Assembly (NCBI GenBank): GCA_037189845.1
Contig: JBBCIS010000008.1
Coordinates: 62,001-126,000, forward strand
Direction: 5' to 3'
DNA from: JAMLHH01 sp037189845
GTDB lineage: Bacteria; Bacteroidota; Bacteroidia; Chitinophagales; JADIYW01
Length of the DNA: 64,000 nucleotides
Below the pieces are notes generated by a model. It made no database searches. It worked only from the letters and a program-made list of their open reading frames with translations, and was not told the DNA's origin. Shown piece after piece: positions 45,326 through 55,527 of the stretch; the stretch's first letter is position 1, and each line of letters opens with the position of its first letter. Both the position numbers and the translations under genes were made by a program.

Positions 45326-45942
45326 TAGTTTTTATTTATAGTTACAGTAGAATTTTGTAATTCTTTCCCATTGATAGTGATTTTCCATCCTGATAGTATC
45401 AGTGGCTCCAGCACCATATTGAGCAATTCATTTTTTTGTTCTTCCGCTGATTGAGTTAATTGCTCTGCCATCGCTTTGTTACGGATGACCTCCTTGCTTT
45501 TTTTGTCAATAGCTGTCAATTCATCTTTTGTAAATGAATTAAAAATTCCTTGTTCCATGTCAAAATACTTCGTATTCGTTTCTATAGCGAGAATTTCTGG
45601 CGGCGGTAATTGACCAATATTCAAAATCTTTTGATCGACATCGTAATCCATTTTGAACTTTTCCATGTTATATCCTACTAATACCTTTCCTGTTACCTGT
45701 ACCAGTGCTTTTTTTCTGAACCCTGGAAAATCAAAAGTGGATTTGTCATATTTCAGCAATTCAGTGTAGTGGCCTTCCACACTGACGAGCTTCATCACTT
45801 TTTCTATCCTTTCAATCACCAGAGTCGTATCAATTTGAGCCACTTTTTCTTTGGGCTTCATACATGATTTGTAAAAATAAATTCCTCCGATAAATGTTCC
45901 TGCTAAAATAATGATTGTAAATAATGGAACTTTAAATTTCAT
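45325..45942 (-). CDS. DUF4230 membrane-anchored protein
   Basis: 205 residues from the ATG at 45942 (the frame could begin at a TTG at 45951). One TM anchor (residues 6-24) is followed by a DUF4230 domain: LVIERIEKVMKLVSVEGHYTELL, KALVQVTGKVLVGYNMEKF and ILNIGQLPPPEILAIE. The fold is thought to face the periplasm; function is unknown. It is the first gene of the five-gene minus-strand operon and is divergent from surE. Confidence 0.85.
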   Translation of the reverse strand: MKFKVPLFTIIILAGTFIGGIYFYKSCMKPKEKVAQIDTTLVIERIEKVMKLVSVEGHYTELLKYDKSTFDFPGFRKKALVQVTGKVLVGYNMEKFKMDYDVDQKILNIGQLPPPEILAIETNTKYFDMEQGIFNSFTKDELTAIDKKSKEVIRNKAMAEQLTQSAEEQKNELLNMVLEPLILSGWKITINGKELQNSTVTINKN

Positions 45943-46021
45943 AATGCTCAAAATATCTTAAATTTTAAATTTACCTCTTTGGTTACTTTGTTGGGTAATT
46001 TATCCAATCTATTTTTGACTT

Positions 46022-46795
46022 ATGACAAAAGATAAGCCAGTTATTTTGGTGACAAATGATGATGGGGTAGTATCTCCGGGAATCAAAGCACTTATAGAAG
46101 TTGCATCTGAATTTGGTGAAGTAGTGGTAGTAGCGCCGGATAGTCCGCAGTCAGGAATGGGGCACGCTATTACACTGGAGAATATGCTTAGATTAGAAAG
46201 AGTACATTTATTTGATGACATTCCGGCGTATCAATGCAGCGGGACTCCTGTAGATTGCGTAAAGATTGCTATTGATAAAATCCTGAAAAGAAAACCGGAT
46301 TTATGTCTGTCGGGGATTAATCACGGAGCAAATTCATCTATCAACGTTATTTATTCCGGTACAATGTCTGCCGCAATGGAAGCATCTATTGACGGAATTA
46401 AAGCAATAGGATTTTCTTTGCTGGATCATTCCTTTGAAGCTGACTTTTCCGGAGCAAAGCATTATGCACGTATTATTATTCAGCAGATGCTGGAAAATGG
46501 GCTGCCGAATGGATGTTTGCTGAATGTCAATTTTCCAAAATTACCTGCAGAAGATATCAAAGGAATGAAGATATGCCGTCAGGCGGTAGCACATTGGGAA
46601 GAATCATATGATGAGAGAGTAGATCCCAGAGGTGGAACTTATTATTGGCTGACGGGAAAATTTGTGAATGAAGATAATGGAGAAGATACTGATGAATGGG
46701 CTTTGGCAAATGGCTATGTGTCCATCGTTCCTGTACAATTTGATCTGACTAATCAGCATGGTATGAGATTTTTAAATAAGCACTGGCATGTATAA
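46022..46795 (+). CDS. surE: 5'/3'-nucleotidase SurE
   Basis: 257 residues. The metal-binding VTNDDGVVSPG (Asp13/Asp14), VVAPDSPQSGMGHAIT, YQCSGTPVDCVKIA and SGINHGANSS...YSGTMSAAMEA are all standard SurE blocks. It dephosphorylates nucleoside monophosphates during stress survival. It overlaps the next small membrane gene by 8 nt, with lpxB following: a frequent surE-lpxB arrangement in this phylum. Confidence 0.95.
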   Translation: MTKDKPVILVTNDDGVVSPGIKALIEVASEFGEVVVVAPDSPQSGMGHAITLENMLRLERVHLFDDIPAYQCSGTPVDCVKIAIDKILKRKPDLCLSGINHGANSSINVIYSGTMSAAMEASIDGIKAIGFSLLDHSFEADFSGAKHYARIIIQQMLENGLPNGCLLNVNFPKLPAEDIKGMKICRQAVAHWEESYDERVDPRGGTYYWLTGKFVNEDNGEDTDEWALANGYVSIVPVQFDLTNQHGMRFLNKHWHV

Positions 46796-47111
46796 TTCTG
46801 AAGAAAAAAGAACCATAAGCTTCCGGGATAAGATAGATATTCCCATCGTCGGTTTTGTAATCGGCTTGCTGGTACCTTTAATCACCTACTTTGTTATTTA
46901 CATAACACAATACAAACATTTGGATTTCGGATATTTTATAGAAATATCTACGATGAAAAATACTGCGCCTATTTTGTTGAGAACCATGGTGTTCCCTAAT
47001 TTGCCGCTATTTTTGATAGCTAATATTTTCAAAAAGTTCTTGATTTGCCGGGGAATTTTTATATCTTCTATGCTGATTATTTTGGCTATGCTGATTATAA
47101 AATTCCTATAG
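46788..47111 (+). CDS. Small three-TM protein between surE and lpxB
   Basis: 107 residues. There are hydrophobic helices at 19-40, about 66-80 and 85-105, joined by basic loops. It is embedded between surE (8-nt overlap) and lpxB (1-nt gap), so it is surely translated with them, and a role in envelope or lipid A handling is plausible by position alone. The family is not recognised. Confidence 0.75.
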   Translation: MYNSEEKRTISFRDKIDIPIVGFVIGLLVPLITYFVIYITQYKHLDFGYFIEISTMKNTAPILLRTMVFPNLPLFLIANIFKKFLICRGIFISSMLIILAMLIIKFL

Positions 47112-47112
47112 T

Positions 47113-48258
<1,146 letters not shown>

Positions 48259-48374
48259 CCATTTGTTTCAAATTTTAAGAATTACGATTTTTACCAATTG
48301 AATTTGCTACAGCAAAGGGTTGTAACAAATATTAAGATCTGTTGATTGTCGTTTCAGGCAAAAACCTTGACTTT

Positions 48375-49088
48375 TTATGTATGATCTAAATCCGGATCAT
48401 CATACAGATCGTTTACCTGATTAGGGAATTCCCAGGCTACCTGACCAAGAATAATAGTTTCGTAGGTCTTTTTGTTGACAGAATTCTCCGTATATATCAG
48501 TTTCCAGATCATGCCTTCTTCTGTTATATCAAATACACTGGTTTCCCCGTCTATTTCACGATAATCCAGTTGTTGTGCAAACATGGAATTTTCTTCACTA
48601 TATATGAGTCTCATATTTGCGCTGCAGCTAAGGTTGATGATCTGTACCCGCTGACCGTCATAGATGCTGATTCTGACGATTTTTCCTGTTTTGGGGTCAG
48701 TGGTTGCTGTCAGCTTTAAATTATCAGAACAAATAAAAGTTCTGGAGCTGCTTTTTCTGTCTTTTATATGCTTCCCATTCAGGTTTTCGTGGAGTGCCTT
48801 AGCTATAGAATCATTTCCGCCCCATAATTGCACACTAAACATTCTTTCTTTATGAGTAATTGTGATAACTGCCGGCGCTATTTTAATGTTATAGTCGTTG
48901 TCAGAAGAATTATAATCGAAAACCAGCTTTTCATCATATGTATCCGTTAAGATTCCTCCCTGATCATTTACGACTCTGCATGTGTTCAGGTCAGGCAATG
49001 AAGCCTCATCTATGCTGTCATCTTTTTGGCAGGAAAATAACAGAGGAAAAGTAAAGGCTACTAACAGAAGACACTGTGATATTTTCAT
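48375..49088 (-). CDS. Lipoprotein, unknown
   Basis: 237 residues from the ATG at 49088; the frame runs further upstream, but this start gives a lipoprotein signal (MKISQ...LLFSC, Cys20). The mature part is beta-rich (YNIKIAPAVITITHKERMFSVQLWGGND...). No domain is recognised. It lies downstream of the metalloprotease gene, separated by that gene's terminator-like hairpin. Confidence 0.7.
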   Translation of the reverse strand: MKISQCLLLVAFTFPLLFSCQKDDSIDEASLPDLNTCRVVNDQGGILTDTYDEKLVFDYNSSDNDYNIKIAPAVITITHKERMFSVQLWGGNDSIAKALHENLNGKHIKDRKSSSRTFICSDNLKLTATTDPKTGKIVRISIYDGQRVQIINLSCSANMRLIYSEENSMFAQQLDYREIDGETSVFDITEEGMIWKLIYTENSVNKKTYETIILGQVAWEFPNQVNDLYDDPDLDHT

Positions 49089-49139
49089 AAAAAAAGCTTT
49101 TAAATCAGCTAGCATTAAGTTAGCGGATTTAAAAGCTTT
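49089..49139 (-). terminator. Terminator after the M43 protease gene
   Basis: A perfect 14-bp inverted repeat AAAGCTTTTAAATC/GATTTAAAAGCTTT (49093-49106, 49126-49139), with a further GCTA/TAGC inside, runs into a T tract on the minus strand. It directly precedes the lipoprotein ATG and could also affect that gene's initiation. Confidence 0.75.
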
Positions 49140-49161
49140 AAGCAAGCAACAAGAGAAATTC

Positions 49162-50628
49162 TTACTGCTTTATAAACTGTTTGATGAAAGCTTTTTCATC
49201 ATTTTCTACATAAATCAGATATACACCGGTTGCTAAATCCTGAACAGAGATTTTACTTTCGTTCATTCCTGCCAGAATAGTTTGTTGACGAACTCTGGTG
49301 CCTAATGAGTTGAAAATCTGAACTTTGCTTGAGGAGTTATTGCCGTTGTGAATCCGAAGGATTAGCTGATCGCTGGCAGGATTAGGATGGATAGATACAT
49401 CCAGTAATTGATGCTGCTTAACAGGTGTAGCCACACTTGTAATTTCTCTTTTGGAAATGATTTGTCCTCTCTTTTCTGTTAATGCATAGCGCATCATATT
49501 GACCTGTTCTTTTGTAAACATTGCATAGCATGCATCTGTAGAATAGTTCATATAGTTTTCTCTCATGTCCGGATAATCCACTCCATCACCCGGATAAGGT
49601 ACATTGCAGCTATTTACATTCACTCCGCATACATTACCTGACTCAATGAAATTTGCATAAGGTTCATTTTCGTTAGGTGTATCTTTTATTCCGTCATCTA
49701 CCGTGCATTTATCAAATCCAGGGATAAGCAGTTCATAAGCATTGCCATCTCCCCAGGTATGTCTGAGTCCCAGATAATGGCCTACTTCGTGTACGGTGGT
49801 TCTTCCCAGACCATAGTGAACTGAATTATTCAGATAATCTTTTACAAAATCATTATTTTGCCCGAAAAATCTGAAATCTATTACTACACCTTGTTTTATC
49901 GGAGGAGTTTGTGCCTGATCTAAAGTTATTCCCTGAATCTGCATAACCCAGTTGGGTAAGCCTTGAGGTGGATTTGCATATCCTCCGAGAACACCTTCTT
50001 CCCAGTCTACATCTACATCTTTAGGAGATTTTCTTTTAATCATATTCAGGTCACATACCCAGATATTCAGATATTTCTGTGGATTCCATGGTGTAAGTCC
50101 TCCGGCAGCAGTGTTTTTGATATTGTCAAGCACCGGATTCCAATCAGGAAATAAAAGTGGACTGGATTTTTTGCGGGTAATACCAGTTGTAGGGTTACCT
50201 CTATGATCTACTTTTGCCAGTTCAAATCTGATTTTTGCATTGCCCAAAAACTGTAAAAACTCTGGTCTGATAATGTTGATGTCATTTTCAAGATTAAAAT
50301 CTCTGTTAAGTGCATCTATCTGGCTTTGAATAAGCTCATCGCTGAGATTTTCATATTTATTATTATCCAGATAAACCACATGCACAACTACCTGAATCGT
50401 GTAAGTTGTATCGGAATTCATCACAGGAACAGTATATGTTGTATCTCCTGCCATCCTTGCTGAAGATGCCAACGTTCGCAATTGTTCCGGCGTGTAATTT
50501 TCCAGCAAATGCTGATGCACAATATCATGAGTGGCGCAGGTCCGTTTGATGACGGGATCATTTGCGAATAATTGAGAACTGAAAAATACAGTTGCCAATA
50601 ATAAAGAAAGACGTGTAAAAAGCCTCAT
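49162..50628 (-). CDS. Secreted M43 (pappalysin-type) zinc metalloprotease, T9SS cargo
   Basis: 488 residues with a signal peptide (1-22, LFAND). The zinc motif HEVGHYLGLRH is at 280-290 and the Met-turn region is MRENYMNYSTDACYAMF, as in M43B proteases. A C-terminal type A T9SS sorting domain covers about 412-488 (VSIHPNPASDQLILRI...VYLIYVENDEKAFIKQFIKQ). Secreted; substrate unknown. Confidence 0.92.
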   Translation of the reverse strand: MRLFTRLSLLLATVFFSSQLFANDPVIKRTCATHDIVHQHLLENYTPEQLRTLASSARMAGDTTYTVPVMNSDTTYTIQVVVHVVYLDNNKYENLSDELIQSQIDALNRDFNLENDINIIRPEFLQFLGNAKIRFELAKVDHRGNPTTGITRKKSSPLLFPDWNPVLDNIKNTAAGGLTPWNPQKYLNIWVCDLNMIKRKSPKDVDVDWEEGVLGGYANPPQGLPNWVMQIQGITLDQAQTPPIKQGVVIDFRFFGQNNDFVKDYLNNSVHYGLGRTTVHEVGHYLGLRHTWGDGNAYELLIPGFDKCTVDDGIKDTPNENEPYANFIESGNVCGVNVNSCNVPYPGDGVDYPDMRENYMNYSTDACYAMFTKEQVNMMRYALTEKRGQIISKREITSVATPVKQHQLLDVSIHPNPASDQLILRIHNGNNSSSKVQIFNSLGTRVRQQTILAGMNESKISVQDLATGVYLIYVENDEKAFIKQFIKQ

Positions 50629-50682
50629 TTCCAGAATTTTGTAATAAATATAATCTTTTGCCGGATACAGTTGCCTTTTGCG

Positions 50683-51237
50683 TCAAATATTAATTCCGGT
50701 CACTTTTATTAAAGAATCCTTCATGTGTATTATGGTCTTTTTGCCGTAATCTATTTCAATAGAAAACATTTTGTCAGCTGGCATTCCCAGTACTTCTTTT
50801 AGTATCAACCGTATAACGCCTGCATGTGTGACGATAGCTATTTTATAAAAAGAAAAGTTAATTTGAATATATCGCCAGAAATCAAGTACCCTCTCATTCA
50901 TTTCCTGCAAGCTCTCTCCGCCAGGTGGACTGATATTCAGATAATCCTCATACCACGGCTGGATTTCTTCTGATGGAATTTTATCCCATCTTTTCAATTC
51001 CCATCTTCCAAAATTCATTTCCATGATCCTGTCATCCGGTATGAAATCTGTACTGAAATATTCTGCCATGCGGGTGCACCGCTTTAACGGGCTACACATC
51101 ATCAGGTCATAATCAGAGTCAAGCTGAATTTTCTTAAAATCATTCAGATAACCTGCTCTCAGATCTATATCCGATTGACCATAGCAGATGCCTTGCTCCA
51201 AATTAACTGCAGTATGTCTGATCAGATGAATTTCCAT
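50683..51237 (-). CDS. cobC: Alpha-ribazole phosphatase-like histidine phosphatase
   Basis: 184 residues from the ATG at 51237 (the frame extends 8 codons earlier). LIRHTAV is the histidine-phosphatase RHG-type motif (T replaces G), SPLKRCTRMAEYF and the second His block IVTHAGVIRLIL are present. It overlaps cobS by 16 nt, which supports CobC, the dephosphorylation of alpha-ribazole phosphate or the last step of the nucleotide loop. It ends the B12 operon. Confidence 0.85.
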   Translation of the reverse strand: MEIHLIRHTAVNLEQGICYGQSDIDLRAGYLNDFKKIQLDSDYDLMMCSPLKRCTRMAEYFSTDFIPDDRIMEMNFGRWELKRWDKIPSEEIQPWYEDYLNISPPGGESLQEMNERVLDFWRYIQINFSFYKIAIVTHAGVIRLILKEVLGMPADKMFSIEIDYGKKTIIHMKDSLIKVTGINI

Positions 51238-52004
51238 ATTACGATGACGCCTAAATACCAAAGAACTTCTGTGACTTGCTGTACACTACCCAGGCAGTCA
51301 CCTGTGTAACCTCCGATGTGCTTTTTAAAATACCAGCCTAAGTATATTTTTCCCGGAAATGCAAAAGCGATTGCCGGAAAGTATTTCCACTGCTGAAAAA
51401 TAGCGAAAGGTAATAGTACAGCTATAAATCCAATTAATAAAGAGGAGAGGGGTAAAGCCTTCGTTGCAATGGGTTTGGATTTGCTGACGTCTATGTCTGT
51501 AACATACTGATGTGTGTAAATCATGGTAGAAGAAATAAACCGGCTGACTGTATGACCTGTTACGATGACAAAGCAGGCAGTAGCAATATCAAAATGGGCT
51601 GTTTCATTCAATGCAAGAAATTTTAAACCCAGCAGAAGTGTGATGCCGATGACGCCGTACGCTCCGATGCGACTGTCTTTCATAATAGTCATGATCTTTT
51701 CCTTTCCATATCCGCCACCAAAGCTGTCACAAACGTCTGTAAACCCATCTTCATGAAATGCTCCTGTTAATAATACACTGGATATCATTGAAATAATAAT
51801 GGATACCTCAACTGAAAATATAGAGGTACATGCTCCAAAGACAAAGGCATTGATTATACCTATCAGTAATCCTACCCAGGGATAATATCTTTGAGACCGA
51901 TTCATGATCTCACTGCTGTATGGCAATTGAAAGGGAACAGGTATCCTGGTGAAAAACATCACTGCTGTCCAGAAGTATATCCATTCGTTCCGGATCTTAT
52001 TCAT
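51222..52004 (-). CDS. cobS: Adenosylcobinamide-GDP ribazoletransferase (cobalamin synthase)
   Basis: 260 residues, about six TM helices. FFTRIPVPF, LLTGAFHEDGFTDVCDSFGGGYGKEKIMTIMKDSRIGAYG is the CobS signature containing the Asp-rich metal site. It attaches alpha-ribazole to adenosylcobinamide-GDP at the inner membrane. It overlaps cobT by 4 nt and cobC by 16 nt. Confidence 0.95.
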   Translation of the reverse strand: MNKIRNEWIYFWTAVMFFTRIPVPFQLPYSSEIMNRSQRYYPWVGLLIGIINAFVFGACTSIFSVEVSIIISMISSVLLTGAFHEDGFTDVCDSFGGGYGKEKIMTIMKDSRIGAYGVIGITLLLGLKFLALNETAHFDIATACFVIVTGHTVSRFISSTMIYTHQYVTDIDVSKSKPIATKALPLSSLLIGFIAVLLPFAIFQQWKYFPAIAFAFPGKIYLGWYFKKHIGGYTGDCLGSVQQVTEVLWYLGVIVIWKFI

Positions 52005-53011
52005 GACTTTTTGTTGCTGACATTGGCAGATTCAAAACTAGCCATATTATTGAGAAAGTTCACAGCGCTTTGAATAACAGGATAAGCTACTGCACATCCC
52101 GTTCCTTCTCCTAAGCGCATGTTGAGCTGTAAAAGTGGTCTTTGTCCTAACAATTTCAGAAGATGCCCGTGTGCTTTTTCTTCTGATTGATGACAGAAAA
52201 TGCAATTGTCGAGAATTGCAGAGTCGATTTGTAAAGCACAAGCTATGGCTGCTGTCGCGATAAATCCGTCTATGAGAATAACCATATTCTGACGTTTGGC
52301 TTCCAGCATAGCACCTGTCATTTGTGTGATTTCCAAACCGCCGAATCGCTGTATGATTTCGTAGATATCTTCTGTTTGCGGATATAATGCTGAGACTTTT
52401 TTCAGCGTATCTACTTTATGCATGAATTGCTGTTCGTTGACTCCTGTTCCTTTTCCTATGCAATCTTCAACAGGCAGCTGATATATGTGTGCCATCAGTA
52501 AAGATGCAGAAGATGTATTCCCTATTCCCATTTCACCGAATCCTATAATATTGCAGGAGGCTTTTGCTATATCCCGGACAATTTCAGCTCCGGAGCTGAG
52601 CGAAAAATTCATTTCATCCTCCGTCATAGCTCTCTCTTTCAGCATATTTCCTGATCCGTGACGAGCTTTACTGACAATTAAATCCGGATGAAAATCTATA
52701 TCAGTAAGGATTCCTGCATCTACAATTTTGAGTCTGATATCGTTTTGCTGACAAAACACATTGATAGCAGCTCCACCGTTCAGAAAATTCAAAACCATCT
52801 GACGAGTAACTTCCGGAGGATATGCGCTGACACCTTCGCCGGCAATTCCGTGATCTGCAGCAAAAACAACAATGTGCGGCTCAGTCAGCTGTGGGGATTC
52901 CGTTTGCTGAATAATTCCTATTTGTAACGCAATAGATTCCAGAAATCCTAAAGCTCCTAATGGCTTGGTTTTATGATCTATTTTATTCCTGATAGCCGAT
53001 CCTATATCCAT
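52001..53011 (-). CDS. cobT: Nicotinate-nucleotide--dimethylbenzimidazole phosphoribosyltransferase
   Basis: 336 residues. KTKPLGALGFLESIALQIG, FAADHGIAGEGVSAYPPEVTRQMVLNFLNGGAAINVF and GEMGIGNTSSASLL are the CobT blocks; the catalytic Glu is in the C-terminal LGEGTG region. It makes alpha-ribazole phosphate, the cobalamin lower-ligand precursor. It overlaps the upstream DUF6580-like gene by 10 nt and cobS by 4 nt. Confidence 0.95.
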   Translation of the reverse strand: MDIGSAIRNKIDHKTKPLGALGFLESIALQIGIIQQTESPQLTEPHIVVFAADHGIAGEGVSAYPPEVTRQMVLNFLNGGAAINVFCQQNDIRLKIVDAGILTDIDFHPDLIVSKARHGSGNMLKERAMTEDEMNFSLSSGAEIVRDIAKASCNIIGFGEMGIGNTSSASLLMAHIYQLPVEDCIGKGTGVNEQQFMHKVDTLKKVSALYPQTEDIYEIIQRFGGLEITQMTGAMLEAKRQNMVILIDGFIATAAIACALQIDSAILDNCIFCHQSEEKAHGHLLKLLGQRPLLQLNMRLGEGTGCAVAYPVIQSAVNFLNNMASFESANVSNKKS

Positions 53012-53592
53012 CTTCCGGAAAACTTGGATATCACGGATAATTCAGTGAGTCGCTTTTCTGCCAGGTAATATAATCCGAAAAGAACGCCGCTGTAAAACAA
53101 GTTACTCAGCAATGTCCCTTTAAAATAGGGTAGCGCCATGATGTAGCAGGTGATCAATCCGTCCATTGTCATAGGATACAACATGCCGCCCGCCCAGGTA
53201 CCGAAATTGCTGACAATAAAGAATAAAACTGCGCTTCCTGCACTCATTCCGGCAATTTTACCCATTGTAATGCTATTTCTGAATAACAATGAAGACAAAA
53301 GGGGAGTCATCAGATAGAATCCATATTGCCAATACCATCCTTCGTATAACCATACAAAATGGTCATAATATGCTCCATAAACAACGTTCATAATCAACAA
53401 ATCACTGAACCAGATAGCTGCAAGCGGGATGATATACGCCCAGATTCTGTTGATGAAAAGTGCGCCTCCAAAGATGCCTACAGCCAGCATAGGAGCAAAA
53501 TTTGCCGGGTGAGGTACTAATCTGGAAGCAACTGCCAATACGATGAGCAGAGTAATTGCAGAAAAATTGAGTGTAAGTGTTTTCTGTTGCAT
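53002..53592 (-). CDS. DUF6580-like membrane protein in the B12 operon
   Basis: 196 residues, about six TM helices, with SRLVPHPANFAPMLAVGIFGGALF near the N-terminus, the pattern of ECF-S-like/DUF6580 proteins. Being first gene behind a cobalamin riboswitch and overlapping cobT, it is a good candidate for a corrinoid or lower-ligand precursor transporter. The transport role is inferred; no ECF ATPase gene is nearby. Confidence 0.75.
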   Translation of the reverse strand: MQQKTLTLNFSAITLLIVLAVASRLVPHPANFAPMLAVGIFGGALFINRIWAYIIPLAAIWFSDLLIMNVVYGAYYDHFVWLYEGWYWQYGFYLMTPLLSSLLFRNSITMGKIAGMSAGSAVLFFIVSNFGTWAGGMLYPMTMDGLITCYIMALPYFKGTLLSNLFYSGVLFGLYYLAEKRLTELSVISKFSGRWI

Positions 53593-53654
53593 GGTTTAAT
53601 TTTTAAAACTAAAATATGCTTCAGGAGAGAAGTTTCCTTAGGGCTTCTTTCGCG

Positions 53655-53756
53655 AAAGCATGGATTTTTAGCGGAAAAAAGATCTGACTTGGAAAACTTC
53701 CTTACAGTTGCGCGACAGTTCAGGATTTGCACCTGATTCCATTCTCCGATGCTATA
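53655..53756 (-). promoter_or_regulatory. Cobalamin riboswitch
   Basis: On the minus strand, in order: AGCAT (P1), GGAATCAGGTGCAAATCC, then CTGAACTGTCGCGCAACTGTAA written here in parts as GAACTGTCGCGCAACTGT, AAGTCAGATC (B12-box-like), CCGC, and ATGCT closing P1 (53749-53753 with 53657-53661). These are the conserved blocks of the cobalamin riboswitch core. The compact, roughly 100-nt size suggests a short variant class. It sits 62 nt before the DUF6580-like gene and would turn off the cob operon when B12 is plentiful. Confidence 0.88.
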
Positions 53757-53774
53757 AAATTACATCTTTTTAAC

Positions 53775-54383
53775 TTAAATCACTATCGTTCTGAAAGTCA
53801 GATTGATTCTGGGGTGATGGATTTTTTTGCTGGGAGGCAACCTGTGCAGCCAGTATGTTTGAGTTTCATCTTTCATGACCAGCAGGCTGCCTTGTTCCAG
53901 AATGATTTCTACCTTTTCGCCGGAAGATTTATGTTTAAATGCAAATTTTCTTTCAGCACCAAAGCTCAGAGATGCGATAGCTCCGTTCTTTTTTAGATCA
54001 GTCTCTCCATCGCTGTGCCATGCCATTCCCTCGTTGCCGTTGTGGTAAAGATTCAACAGGCAGGAATTGAAAGATTCTCCCGTTATTTTTTCGGTAAGAG
54101 ATTTCAATTGCAGCAGTTCTTCGGTCCATGGCAAAGCATGTTTGGTAATATTGGAATAAGTATATTCATATTTCATATCGCCATACCAGGCTACCTTCCG
54201 TTTGGTGACGATTGTTTTTCCGAAAATCACTGCTTCATCATTCCGCCATTCTGTATTTTGCAGCAGCTTTTCATAATATTTACCGGCCTCCACAACATCC
54301 ATTATTCTGCCATAATATTGAACAGTGCCGTCTTTGGGCAAAAGATTTTTATCAGCGTCTACACCTAAGTTGAATAAGTCCAT
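53775..54383 (-). CDS. alkB: AlkB-type Fe(II)/2-oxoglutarate DNA repair dioxygenase
   Basis: 202 residues. Iron ligands His123-x-Asp125 (WHSDGE) and His180 (WLHRLPPS), and 2-oxoglutarate arginines Arg192 and Arg198 (PRINLTFR) are in place. KRKVAWYGD matches the nucleotide-recognition lid of AlkB/ALKBH2-like enzymes. It removes N1-methyladenine and N3-methylcytosine from DNA. It follows the Ada-like gene on the same strand after a 70-nt REP-like spacer, forming an alkylation-repair pair. Confidence 0.93.
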   Translation of the reverse strand: MDLFNLGVDADKNLLPKDGTVQYYGRIMDVVEAGKYYEKLLQNTEWRNDEAVIFGKTIVTKRKVAWYGDMKYEYTYSNITKHALPWTEELLQLKSLTEKITGESFNSCLLNLYHNGNEGMAWHSDGETDLKKNGAIASLSFGAERKFAFKHKSSGEKVEIILEQGSLLVMKDETQTYWLHRLPPSKKIHHPRINLTFRTIVI

Positions 54384-54398
54384 TTTTAAAATTTTATG

Positions 54399-54467
54399 AG
54401 GTGTCCCTGCGGGCCGGGCTTTCGGCTCCTTCCGACTTGCAATCGGAACCGCCTCTATCCCTCACCT
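54399..54467. repeat. REP-like palindromic element, second copy
   Basis: Arms CCGGGCTTTCGGCT (54414-54427) and CGCCTCTATCCCT (54450-54462) are identical to those at 28645-28695. The middle differs and forms its own hairpin TTCCGA/TCGGAA. The 3' arm overlaps the Ada-like gene end and supplies its stop codon. Similar elements are common intergenically in Bacteroidota as I recall. Confidence 0.75.
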
Positions 54468-55303
54468 GAGCATACGCATTCCCAACCTATGATAGCTGTT
54501 TTACGGGAAGGTCCCCACATGTAGCCGCCAAAAATTCCGGATGATTGTATGACCCTGTGGCAAGGTATCAAAAAAGCGATCGGGTTGCTTCCTATCGCTG
54601 TGCCTACCGCTCTGGCAGCTTTTGGATGGCCAATGCTTTCTGCTATAGCTCCGTAAGTGGATAATTGCCCCAAGGGAATTTTAAGCAGGCTTTCCCATAC
54701 TTTCAGCTGAAATTCTGTTCCTTTCAGATGAAGCTTTATTTCAGAGATATCTTCAGAGCTTTTCCTGAAAACAGACAATGCTTTTTCCTGTAAATCATGA
54801 TGCTGTAAATTGAATGCAGCCTGTGGGAATCTGCTTTTCAAATCACTTACAGCTTTTGCTTCATCTTCTTCAAAAGCTATATGACAAATACCTTTGGACG
54901 TATTTGCTACTATGACTTTTCCAAAAGGAGATGAATTAAATGAATAAGAAATCGTCAGATTTTTTCCTTCATTTTTATATTCAGCCGGCGTCATGCCCTC
55001 TATTCTGACAAATAAGTCATGCAGTCTGCTGGTACTGGACAAACCCGTTTTCTCTGCAGTTTCAAAGAGAGAAATCTGCGGACTGGAATGAATGATCCTT
55101 TTGGCATGTTCGATACTGACATATTGGAGGAATTTTTTAGGACTGGTTCCTGCCCATTCGGTAAACATCTTCTGAAAATGCTCCGGACTCATGTGCACAT
55201 GTGTAGCAGCAGCTTCCAGAGAAGGTTGCCGGAGATGATTTTTGGTTAAAAATTCAATGGCATCCTTGATCCTTTGAAAATTGAATTCCTCCTGAGATTT
55301 CAT
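54455..55303 (-). CDS. Ada-like AraC/O6-methylguanine-DNA methyltransferase fusion
   Basis: 282 residues. An AraC-type helix-turn-helix pair (residues 8-110) is followed by the AGT core with catalytic Cys248 in IPCHRVI. It lacks the N-terminal zinc domain (methylphosphotriester sensor) of E. coli Ada, so it resembles the shorter regulator/methyltransferase fusions. The likely role is O6-methylguanine repair plus transcriptional regulation. The final residues (CSGEG) and stop come from the REP-like element. alkB follows. Confidence 0.9.
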   Translation of the reverse strand: MKSQEEFNFQRIKDAIEFLTKNHLRQPSLEAAATHVHMSPEHFQKMFTEWAGTSPKKFLQYVSIEHAKRIIHSSPQISLFETAEKTGLSSTSRLHDLFVRIEGMTPAEYKNEGKNLTISYSFNSSPFGKVIVANTSKGICHIAFEEDEAKAVSDLKSRFPQAAFNLQHHDLQEKALSVFRKSSEDISEIKLHLKGTEFQLKVWESLLKIPLGQLSTYGAIAESIGHPKAARAVGTAIGSNPIAFLIPCHRVIQSSGIFGGYMWGPSRKTAIIGWECVCSGEG

Positions 55304-55527
55304 ACCTTAAAATTGCTGAGATTTCATGAGCTAAACAATCCGGATCTTGTGATTTTTTTATTGAAAAAGGTATTTGTGATATCTAAACTATTATCTTTTA
55401 AGGTAATAACTCTGTTTAAGACTTATTCCGTTTTTGAGAACATGTCGATGGACGATCCGCAGGGAGCCACTCTCACAAAAAAATATTTGAATAAGGTATT
55501 CTCTGTTTTTGAAAACAGTCCTCTGAG

